From contig NC_018390.1 in the NCBI RefSeq assembly GCF_000208865.1, positions 4,358,270-4,422,269 on the forward strand: DNA of 64,000 nucleotides, read 5' to 3'. The position numbers and the translations under genes were made by a program. Each line of letters opens with the position of its first letter. Position 1 is the stretch's first letter. Below are positions 32,031-42,342 of this stretch, piece after piece. The stretch is from Neospora caninum Liverpool. Lineage: Eukaryota > Apicomplexa > Conoidasida > Eucoccidiorida > Sarcocystidae. A model generated the notes under the pieces. That model made no database searches. It had not been told where the DNA came from and was given only the letters and a program-made list of their open reading frames with translations.

Positions 32031-33330
32031 GTCCGGATTATTGCACACCACCCAACGGTGAAGCTTGTTGGAGCCGTTTCGGTTGCCGTATTTTTGGCAG
32101 AGAGCAAGGGAGTGGAAGCCTGCACTGGAAAAAAAGGTGGCTACACTACGACTACGACTGTAAATCCCATCCCTTTGAAAGATGAGAGGGAGTGCTTCCA
32201 GGTCCCATACAGTGTCGAGAAGACATGCTACAAGGACGAGACGGTTTGTCGCCCGTACGGGTGTCCTGCGCCGCCGCTGGAAGAGGTGGTGTTATATTGT
32301 TACCGAAGTGGCATCGGACACCTGCTACCAGCTCGTTAAGAAAAAGTGCGGTATGACTGTGCCAAAACCAACAGTTGTGCTCGACAATCCCTCTTACCCT
32401 GGCCAAGGGCTGCAAGAAAACGGGGATGGAGTAAGATCTCAGTGCTAGTTACAACATTGTTAGCGTGCCGAAGTGTGAAACCATCTCTCGTACAAACCAA
32501 GACACTTGCTAGGAACCTGCAGCATTTGAGCAGGGGTATGTGGCTGGTGCTCAGAAACGCATCGGAAATGAGAGGTGGAATTGGGACTGGTGAACGACAC
32601 GTGCAATCGGACAGTCGATTCGCCTTTGCTATACGAATACGAACACACGATCTCAGAGACAGTGTGCACGACGAGGTTGCGCCAGAAGACAGGGTAATGA
32701 CGGAAGAGAATTGAGACTCAAGCGCAGTATTCTTTGCCCTGAACCAAAGTGGGAAAAGAGGCGCTTCGAGACTTCCAAACTGGTTCAGAGGCCTTGTGAA
32801 AAGAAGATTGTTGCGCACGAGGCTTATGACTGCAGTGAAACCAAGCACGACTCGGTCCAAAAGACTGCCCTCGACGTATTCCGAAGAAGGAACTGGTAGA
32901 CCGGTGCGCCCCCAGCAAGAAAGAGCGTTCGAACAAGCTCAGGCGTTTGGGCCTGCGAAGAACGGCGGGAACTGCCAGCTGGTCGAGGTCCCATCTAAGG
33001 CGAATGAGCCGTGCCCGTGCCCAAGGTTTGCACCCGTCAAATCGTCAAGACTGATAGAAATGTGTCCGAAGCCAGCTCAGGACACTCAATGCACCATGGC
33101 AGCCGTGGCCATCCTTAAGATTTGCTCCCAGTGGGTGTTCCAAGAGATCGAGGTCCCTTGCGATGCAGACACAAGACACAGTGTGCGAAACTGTGCAAAC
33201 GAAATTAAGAAGCAAGGTTATCGCTTCGAAAATAAGAACAACACCTTCGCTCCGGCAGGTGGACGGCGACGGAGCCTTCCTCCGACGAGGACTCTGTGGC
33301 GCAGGGGAATCGGCGTGATTCGCTTTTGAA
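32031..33330 (+). pseudogene. Decayed Cys-rich secreted protein (relic A)
   Basis: A hydrophobic signal-like stretch (VKLVGAVSVAVFLAESKGVE) starts near 32058 but has no ATG in place. It is followed by Cys-rich units: ECFQVPYSVEKTCY, CRPYGCPAPPLEE, then a one-base frame change near 32285-32300, after which DTCYQLVKKKCG and VPKCETISRTNQDTC follow in another frame with stops between. Further units are NDTCNRTV, YEYEHTISETVC, CEKKIVAHEAYDCSETK, CPKPAQDTQC and IEVPCDADTRHSVRNC (about 33145-33192). Cysteines recur every 10-15 residues. The style recalls coccidian oocyst-wall or other Cys-repeat secreted proteins, but I cannot name the family. Several stops and frame changes make a functional product unlikely unless heavily spliced. 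Confidence 0.5.
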
Positions 33331-34018
33331 CACCGGATGCCAATCGCACCTGATAGCGGTTCGCCAGTTCCGAGAGCTCTTCACCCCCGGCCACGATGTG
33401 CAACGGTGTACCGCCTTGCAACTGATGGCAGATGACGCTCCACTACTCAAAAATACAATGGTGACAGTACGTCAAATACTCTTCCTTCTCACGAACAAAG
33501 AGCGATCTACAGAGACCACCGGTAGGTCGCCGGCCGAACAGTAGACGACGAGCAATGCGTCTGTGTAACGCGGAAATGAGTTTTGGGTAGGTGCGCAGTA
33601 TTGATCCGTGAACCAGTCCCCGTGACGTGAAGCGTCGAATACAACTTCCGCTTCGTTACTTCGTCTGGCGTGCCGCCGCGACTTCAGCACGTTTTGCTCT
33701 TGCAGGCAGTCTCAGGCACCGTTTTCCAGGTAAGGTGGGATGGAGCCAAGAAACCAAATGAAGTGTAAGTCACAGAGTCGTTGTTGCAAGGTTCTCTCGT
33801 GTCTATGAAGAAGCAAAAGAAGAACAGCCGACATCTTTGCCCAAAGACCAGTGACGAAGTCCCCGACGACGGGGTCTCGTGGCGAAGCAGAACACAATGT
33901 ATCATTGGGGATCTGGCTGGCGAGGGCGTTTACGCGCGTCCCCACCAGTGACACTCGGTGACATTGAGGCTGGTTGTGTACGCTGGTCCGAAGGTATAGA
34001 TTGAGAACGAGGCGAATG
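33331..34018. other. Intergenic stretch, nothing supported
   Basis: Between relic A and the 3' end of the minus-strand gene. No convincing coding frame. It presumably contains the 3' UTR of the minus-strand gene. Confidence 0.5.
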
Positions 34019-37000
34019 CTAAGTGCCGGAAGTCCCAAGCGGTCCGGAGGGAGAGGGGCTGTGCCCGCTCTGGGGGGCACCGGTGGTCGATGGTTGGACG
34101 GGAAGTGGCAATCCGCGGAGTGGTCGCTTTTTGAGTGGCAAATACCAAGACTGAAGGCCACCAGTGTGGGGAGGCCCCGCTGTGGCGTGTCCCGCCGCCT
34201 GAGACGGGGGCACCAGTTGAGAGCCTGAGCTCTGATGCAGCCCTGGTGTCTGTGACGGCGGTGCAGGGCGCCCAACCGGATGGACAGGTGCCGGGGGGGA
34301 TGTCGAGAGCGCAGCGGCTTGAGAGGTTACGAATTGAAGCAATCGTTGTTTTCTGGAGATGGGTGGGATCCTCGCAACAGAGCCGCCTTCGGGTGCGGCG
34401 ATATGCACATCTTGGGCGGCGTGAACCGCCTCTACAAATGTTGGTATCTGGCGGCCTATTGTGAGGGGGTCCCGTTGATCTGCTGGTAACTCACCTGACG
34501 CTTGTTGCGAGCCGTGCCCACTCGGCTGAAGCTGTTGGGGTAAGGCAGCCGCAGCGCCTCGCCCCGCCGCGTCGCCCCCCTTATGCTTGGACGGTCGAGG
34601 TACCGCCAGAGGCAGGGCGGCGACTGGAGAAAACCAAAGTGACCCCGACGTACCTGTAGCACCGGTGCTGGAGGGTCCTTCTCCAGAGCTCTCGGCAATG
34701 TGTTTCCGTTTTTCTTTCTTTTTTCGTGGCGTGGACGTCCTGGAGTGGCCTGCGGAAAAAACAAAACCCACGATGAATCAGATTTAGGTCTTGAATGTCT
34801 TTGTTTACCTGATTCACCACGACACGGGTCGACGACAATGAACTGACACATGCATCATGCGACGTCTTGCCCGAGGCGAATACTGTAGGTGTCCTCGCCT
34901 TCCCCGCTGAGCCGTCAGAAGCTGTGGTGACAGCACTTGTTGTCAGCCATCGACAAGTCGGCACTGGCGGTGGCCCTGGCACGTCTCCACGACACCGTTT
35001 CGTTGCTCTGAAGTGATCACGTCTCTAGCTTCTCTTCAGAGGTCTTCGTTCGACTCCGAGACATCTCACACAAGCTACTGTATAGAGATGGTGCGAACGA
35101 CACCTACGTGTGATGGCGCAAGCCATGAAACTCGCTAGCTCGACTCGTGTCCACGACGGCTGCATAGACTCACCAGTCGATTCAGAGACAGGCGACGGTT
35201 GTACCTCACCAGGTGATGTAGAAGAGGTCACACTGCTGAGTTCCTGTTCAATGGCGAGCGCTTGAGCTTCTAGTTCATTTGCCCGTGCTAGGCGATTTGC
35301 AGACGTCTCACGGTAGACGTTCCTATTCTTGTACGCCCACTGACGTCGGTCGCAGGGGGCTGGTGATGGATCGTTCTGACGGGCCATGCGTGTGGCAAGG
35401 TGCTGCGCAACATAATAGTCTTCGCCATGTCCCCATACGTCCCGCAGCATCTGTGCGTCTCTCCGGAAGAGTGCAATGGCAAGGTGCGCGAATGTCACCT
35501 GTGGCGCTTCAGGCGCCGGCGGATGTGAAGGGCCTGACCAGGTCAACCGCGCACAGAAACGGACGTGCAACGCCGATCGACGGTTTACAGAAATGCAACT
35601 GTTACCTGCAAGATCTGGGAGGGTCACTGATTGCCCGCCGACGGAGGCGCTTCTGTATGAAGCTGAGGTGGGCTGTTACCTTCTGTGGCGTTCATGCCTG
35701 CGACGGGCGATTAAGAGAACGAGAACTACACTGAAATCTGTTTGACATTATCGTCACTAATTATTTGATGGTGGGCACAACGTTATCGATGAGCTCTGAG
35801 GGACCCCCGCGTCCTGGTGCACCGAGATACTGCAAGGTTCTTTGCCATTGCATTATGCGGCGAAGTGCGAATGAGAGCGTTTGCGAGGCCTCATCATACG
35901 GGTTGGAGCTTGGGAGGCTGCAGCGTCTGGATAGATTTGACGCACGCACCGCTTGAGAGGCCCTCGGCCTGTGGAGCTGCGAGATGATCAGAAGATGGCG
36001 GTCCATGCGTCCTGGTTTCCTGAGCGCTTCGTATCTCGATTCCTGCTGCTGCAGCCTTCCTCCGTATATCATTGGCGATATTGATCAAGCTGGCAGCTTG
36101 TTGGACGTGGGCTTGCCCGAGGCAGTCATAAGTGCTCTGCGCCCGGCCGATCCACTTCCTGACTTGCGCCTGACCCGGAGATCTGGTGATTCCACGATGC
36201 AGGTTCTCTGCAACGAAAGCTCGAACATACCCCTTCTCGTTCCCCCATCTGTACAATAGGTAGCTGGCCTCACGCGTCAATGCGTCAACGGCTAGTTGGG
36301 CGTAGGATACTGAGCCCAACCTTTCCAATGTAACAGTGCTGCCAAGCACTGTTCCGCTGAGCGAGCCCGTCTGCGCAGCGGCGGGGGGAGTACCGCTCAC
36401 AAGTGGGTCACTCGGAACAGCAGTGGCCGTGGTTTCGACTCTCTGTCGCTTTCTCGGTCTGCCGCGAGCGCGAATGCCTGATAACACAAAATGTCATGCA
36501 GTGCCGAACTACTCAGACGCAGAGACAGACGGGAATCCCATGATTGTCGGCATGACAGTGTGACGGACACTGCCTCCCCCGACAAAGGCCCTTTATCCCC
36601 CGTCCGGTCCACAGAAACGCAGCTCAACACATACGGTACACCGAACACAGCGGAACACTGATTCCCGGGACCTCAAATCACCGCTATCCACGAGAATTAC
36701 GAGATGAATAAACAATGGCCTGAGACCAGCTCTTCGAACTGCTAACAGCGGTGAACCTCGTGAGTGCTGTCGTACTGACGTCCTGTGTTCTCAGAGCGGA
36801 TGGCGAACGCACCTGGGCGATGTGCCGTAGGCATTGATTCCGCGACTTGTTGAGCTGCTCCTGTCACGGAGGAGGTGCCTTCGCCAGGATCGTCGTGCAA
36901 AATGGCGCCTGAGGCAAGCCACTTCTCCCACATGTCTGCCTGGGCCTCTAGCTTCGCTGCCTCTTCTTTCCGGCGCTTCCCTCGTGATCTATAAGCTTTC

Positions 37001-38729
37001 CTTGCTGTATTTCGGCACTCATCCAGGACGCGGTCAGATGGATATGGGTTGACATGCGAGGCTATGTAGTACGCGGTGCGCCTTTCAACATAGATATCCA
37101 TGTCTTCCCAGATCTCTTTGATTTCCTTCGCTTGCTGCTTCAGGATCCGAATACCAAGCTGCACATACGATCGCAGGGTCATTGGGGGCTGTGCCCTGGG
37201 GCTGGCCGTACCTTGTCACCGGGGGGGAACACCACACAACCATTACCGGGTAAAACTTGAGTCAGACAAATTGGCCAGCACAGCTTCCGATGGGAAGACA
37301 GGAGTGGATGACAACACTGATGACTTCTAAGCCGCATGTGGGGTCGTTTGCGTGCTTCCTAGCTGTGTTAAACAGGGTTCGCGAGGTCCTGTCATGGGAC
37401 AAGCCACTCTGTGAAGACGCGAAACGCTGCAACTCTCGTCGGACAACGTTCGCCAGGAACTCCAGCCTTATGTTGTCAGTGCTACATACCTGTGCCAGCC
37501 TTGGGCATGCGGCAAGAAGACGTGACGTCAGGCAAGTGATTGCCGTCTCACCTGGTGCGCTTTCATCGCCGGTTGTGGTGTGGGCTTGATCACTCGTTCC
37601 GGGTTGCGGCGACCGGTCTCCTCCGGAGCTTGAGGGTTCCACACCCGCTTCTCGCAGCCTCGCCATTATGCGGTTTGCCTTCGTTTCCAAAATTGCAGCC
37701 TGTCGCAGCCGTGCATGCGTACGCGCTCGAAACCTGCGTACCGCTGCCCCCTCCCGCGCCTTGATTTGCTTCTCATTAGCAGGGTAAGTTTGCGTTACGA
37801 GGACGCGTCCAACGCTCTCTCCTACGAAGGTCTCCTCATTACTCCAGTGCTGTCGTAATCTCAACGCCTGCTTGCGCAGTTCCTCAACCGCAAGCTCTCC
37901 GTAGGTTACCGTGCCATGGCCAGGGATAGCAACTGTACGGGCAATGCCGAGTCCCGCCGGTGCAGACACCTTGGCCCTCGACTCCCTCTTCCGTTTGCGG
38001 GTGGATTTGCGGCCTCTTTCTGATTGGCTTCCTGATAACCACCAGAACGGCATCTGTCACACCGATCATCAAGGCGTCCATGCTTACGATGCATCCAAGA
38101 CATCCTAAGCACTACACGGCATCGGCCGTTCCGAAGGAAGGTGCTGAGTCTGGATGGTTGTAGCTGAACAGCAATGTCGTGCATGTGTGTTCGGAGCACC
38201 GATCCGCACCACGTACGGAGTTGCCGCTACAGCCAGGCGAATGGAACACTGAAACGTGCAAGGCTATGACCGATTGAACTACACGCGCTGGCGTTGGTCA
38301 CTCGACCGGGTTTTGGGGCGAAGATTTTTACAGCTCACTGGGATCACTCGATTTAGGCGTGGGACTCGAAACGCCTTGCGGAGGTACTGCTGCCGGCGCC
38401 TCGGTTCCCTCTGAGGTGTCAGGAGTGCCAGTCGCCGAGGACGTGCTGGCGGCAGGCAATCCTTCTCCTTCGCATCTGTGACTGCCAGCTATCGGGTGAT
38501 GAAGGGTACCCTGTTTGTCCGGATCGTCATCGTCTGGAAGACGCGCAGCAAGAACACCAAGAAATGTGCCGGTGATCCGTAGACAGCCGGCGGTTGCCGA
38601 GCACCAGTGCCGGGATAGTACCGAAGCTACGGGGATCCAGTCGGTACTGGCGGGGCTGAGAATGTCTTGCTCCAATGAGCGGGTTACGGCCGCGAGGGCT
38701 GTTCCCACGACAACAAGCCGGGCCAGCAT
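34019..38729 (-). CDS. Secreted protein of four repeated phase-1 domain exons
   Basis: Six exons on the minus strand: 38729-38339 (ATG, signal peptide MLARLVVVGTALAAVTRS), 38031-37552, 37211-36813, 36477-35950, 35533-35174 and 34749-34019 (TGA). Every intron is phase 1, so each internal exon is symmetric and of whole-codon length (160, 133, 176, 120). The four internal exons each carry one copy of a ~90-residue helical domain: LA-x3-L near its start, a conserved Trp about 14 residues on, then Tyr/Phe-Val, and a final Ala-rich A-x2-LE-x-A helix. Exon starts 2, 4 and 6 are strongly basic (SERGRKSTRKRKRE; RGRPRKRQR; PRKKKEKRKH), and exon ends are Ser/Thr/Pro-rich. The last exon is a Pro/Gly/Ser-rich tail. 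About 960 residues. It could belong to an expanded Toxoplasma secreted family (KRUF- or TgFAM-type), but I do not recognise it. Confidence 0.62.
34790..34985 (-). other. Possible extra or alternative exon of the minus-strand gene
   Basis: On the minus strand, about 58 codons rich in Ser and Thr (TTSAVTTASDGSAGKARTP) lie between a possible acceptor (GTGCCAG near 34980) and the donor AATCAG|GTAAAC at about 34810. Both sites look real, but the exon would enter in phase 1 and leave in phase 0, so it cannot be inserted between the exons at 35174 and 34749 without shifting the tail. It may be an alternative ending, a decayed domain exon, or chance. Confidence 0.3.
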
Positions 38730-39429
38730 TTGCTTGTACTATAGTGTCTTGCCAGCAGCCATAACGGGTGAATCGAAAGCCTGGCAAGCAGGAGACGGGA
38801 GCATGAGTTATGGGGGTCCGGGCGCTGTAGGGAAAGGGCGCAGACCTAACCTCAAGTGCAGGGAAGTACACGGTTCTCTGCCGAGGAGCGAGGACTGCGA
38901 GGGACATCGTTCGCATTTGAATGTGAGCCTGTAGCGATTGGAGCCTCGCAGCGATATGAGATCTAGTAGGCAGCTTAGTTGTTGGGAAACTGTTAACCGC
39001 CTGTTGGTTTTAACGAAGGCCATGCATGCCGCAGAGGGGCGGGTGAGCGTGGGTGTGACAAGTACTGGTGGGGCAACGGTAATGAGTGACGCTGCCCAGC
39101 AGGGGGGCACGCCGAAATCTACCTGCGCGGTCCACGTGGTTGACCCGCATGCGGCGCGACACAAAGCAGGCGGGTCACCGAGCTGTCTCCCAGGGGAGCA
39201 CGCTTGAGTGGTTTTTTACCGAAGGCGAGGAGTCGGACGCTGGAAATGATGTGCCGAGCTTCATTCCACTCGTTTTCCTGGTGCCCTGCCCAGGAAATCC
39301 GAATCAATATCTTCGTTAGCAATAGCTCTCATGTAAGCTACGTCTTACAAGGAAATTCAACCACTCGCCCTTCAGAGACACGTCCACACGGCTGAGGGAC
39401 TCCACACTCGGGGGTCGACTCGTGTGAGT
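38730..39429. other. Upstream region of the minus-strand secreted gene
   Basis: Between the ATG at 38729 (minus) and relic B. It should hold the promoter and 5' UTR of the minus-strand gene. No TATA-like box or clear coding frame is visible. Confidence 0.4.
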
Positions 39430-40800
39430 AGCAACTTTGATAGGGTTTCAAGACATCACATTGAAGCTGCCGTGGCGGCCGCCACAACCGCAGGAAAGAT
39501 TGGTGGCCAATATCCTGTTTTATGACTGTAGAATTTGCCGCATAACGAAGGATGGTATTACGCTTCCGACCCGGATAGCACTCTTAAGTACAATGCATCC
39601 CGTCACCAGGATTTGTAAAAAGAAGCGAAAACTCTATCTTGCATGTGTTCTTAACAGCCTCTTCTACCCGCCCAACTGCCCAGCAGGGACAAGGCACGAT
39701 GTGGAGCCACAGCTCCTCCAGAAAGACACAACTGAGCATGTAGTCACCACACGCGCCGTTCTACGTTCGATCGTATTGTATGTCTCGGATGCCGAGACAC
39801 GAACGATGTCTCGCACTCTCCGCCCGGATGGAGTCCACCCAGGACCTCCTCAAACAAAGCATTGCCCAGGTCCGTGCTCATCGGCAACGATCACTAATTG
39901 CGTTATCGCAAAAATAATATAGTTCTGGGTTCGGCTGTTCGCAGCGCATATTCCGGTTGCTGCAGACAAACCCCGATTATCGCGTTCTGTCGACTTCTCC
40001 TCTCTGCGCCCGACACATATCGAGGTACGCCTGACCGAGGCTCAAGCAGGAATGCGGCCGCTGAGAGGTGCGCCGCACAGCAATGGTGGCGATGTCGACT
40101 GCCCGGATGCCAACAGCATCCTTCGACCTTCATTCCCAACGGGCTGGAAAACGGACCACCACCTACTCATCCTGGGTTGCACACACGTCCGCGCGATTGC
40201 CGTTGACTGGACCTAGAACATCACAGCGCGAATGCTGGAGGGACTGAGCAGGCGAGGCTGTACACTGTCGTTGCGTGCCAGAAATGTGTCGAGTCACCGT
40301 CTGCACTTAGTGCTTCACCGGATCCCGGGTCTGCTGACGGAAACCGTAAATAAATCAACTCACATCAAGAGGTGCACTGGCAATTGCACGACACCGCAAT
40401 GCATATCCGTTCAAGACAGCAGAGAAGCCATGCACGAGACAAGAGGCCCAACAGGTGTGCCGTGATAGGCGACAGATTACCATGCCCCGTGTTTGGAAAG
40501 AAAAGAAGAGTCAGATTGAGATGCCTTGTCCTGAGCAAACAACCTGGAAAAAATGTATCTATGATCCGTTCCACGAGACATGAGTCTGCACCCTTTGTCG
40601 AGGAGCTTCAACAATGCCACTGCAAAAAAGCTGCAGCCATTAGTCAGGTGCGAGACACTCGGGGCGGTTCGTCCCGCTGCCTGCTTCGGGGAGGAGACAA
40701 TCCAGATTTCCTACGTGCTACGGCATCGCTCACGAGGGAAAACGTGTCCGTTGACTGGTGCCCCATATCCCAAGCCCGGCAAAAAACTATGAAGTGGTGA
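39430..40800 (+). pseudogene. Decayed Cys-rich secreted protein (relic B)
   Basis: Scattered Cys-rich fragments in changing plus-strand frames: ACQKCVES and the overlapping CRCVPEMCRVTVC (about 40256-40310), KRCTGNCTTPQC (about 40370-40405), IEMPCPEQTTWKKC (about 40515-40556) and KTCPLTGAPYPKPGKKL (about 40740-40790), with stops between. The motif Ile-Glu-Val/Met-Pro-Cys-x3-Thr-x5-Cys also occurs in relic A at about 33145, which suggests one family. The 5' part (39430-40200) is weaker. It has one open stretch of about 160 codons without a convincing start. The call as a relic is inference from fragment order and the shared motif. Confidence 0.38.
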
Positions 40801-42342
40801 CTGGTTTGCACTCGCCGGCTGCGGCGTGTCGAACTCCGGAGTTGCTTTTATAGGACTGTGCAATTCCAGTTGCCTCCCTTGCGCAGCAGCAAAATGCTTA
40901 ATATCAGACTTGTTGAAAGAATGGACAATGCCTAGGACTGAGTAACGTATCGGAGCCTATGTGACTGTCCTCGCGCAGTAAATCGTGCGTTCACAGCTGT
41001 CTGATTTGTGATCATTGCCCATGGAAGTAAAAGAGCAGCTCCTGCAGTCCTACCATTTCGAGTGCCAATCCGAGTCGCAGCTGTCTGTAGGGTGAACGCA
41101 CCTAGTCTGTCATCCCTGACTCACGCCACGTCACGGACAAGTGACCCACTGCAGGAGTGTTCCGGGAATATTCCTGGTTTTCTGTGTCATCGATTGTGGC
41201 GCCGGCTGTTAATGGCTTGTTGCACCGTTTGCTGCTGTTCCGGTGGCGCTGTTTTCCGTTTGAGGTGTCGACAATATGGGTGGTTTGGCTGAAGGGACGT
41301 GATGGAGTGACTCGTTTCTCTTAGCTAGGATTCCACTCTGTCGCCTGACAAAGTCCGTTCTTCCTGACCCCGCATTAGCTTAACGTGAGCCTAACGACGT
41401 CTCGAAAAAACACCCCAGCTCCCGGCATCTATTACGGTTCCGCGTTCATTGATGTCTCGCATCCTGCAGGAGGCTATACCAACGCAACACAGGCATGCAC
41501 ACCATCCGAAATTTGAGCTGGCTTGTACTCAGACTGACGAATTCCTCCTTCCCCTCGTGCATGCTAATGGTTGCCTTCGTCTGAAGGAAGAAGAGATCGC
41601 CGAGCTGACGATCACCTGTGGGTGCGCCAGCTGGGACACTGGCATTTTAGGCAAGCATCACACAGGTGTCTGTCGCTTTCTGTTCCATCCTTCTGCGCTC
41701 TCCACCTTTTAGCTTTTTCCATACGAACGGAGGACAAATTCTTTTTTTTGCATGGATCTTCAAGTTGAGTCCGTGCGTGTGTGGGGTCAGTCGAATGTGA
41801 AGGAGTGTCCGGCATGCACCCACGTACAAGAACTAAGTAAGGAGCGTAGAGGCAGGCAGCTACTGACGGGCTGAACCCCGGCGTGTCTGTATTGCGTTGC
41901 GGTATCAGCTATTTTCGCAGTTCCCCGAATTTCACCCCGTGTTTCGCGTCGAAGTTTTGATGTCCAGTTGCTTTTACTTTTTTGGCACACGGTCTCAGCC
42001 AAGTGAGAGTATGCCCCAAACTATATTTCTTCCGAGGACAGAGTCGGGTGTGCCACGGGGCTGGATGTCCCCATCTCTCGCCCCGAACTATCGACGCAGC
42101 GCACGAAATTTTGAGTTCTCCCCTTTCCGAGAGACAGGGCCGTCACAGTTTACTGCTGACACGTCCCACCACATCGTTTGGCATTTGATGTACACCGTTT
42201 TCGGCCGACAATTGAAGTCAAAGTAATGCTCCACCATCATTGGTGTGTGACTTCTCAAGGTTATGCGCACACGCAATTTCAATAGCAGTTTACCTCCTTC
42301 GAATATTTCGACTTGGAGCCTGGGGCATACAGAGACACAAAG
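40801..42342. other. Intergenic region upstream of the plus-strand secreted gene
   Basis: No chain of exons found. An 86-codon frame at 41452-41712 (MSRILQEAIPTQ...) has an ATG but no other support. The distal part should contain the promoter and 5' UTR of the gene starting at 42343. Confidence 0.4.

Noticed and set aside
34019..38729. Firm assignment to the KRUF or TgFAM families of Toxoplasma
   Set aside because: The basic, secreted, clustered character fits, but I cannot match a defining motif without a search.
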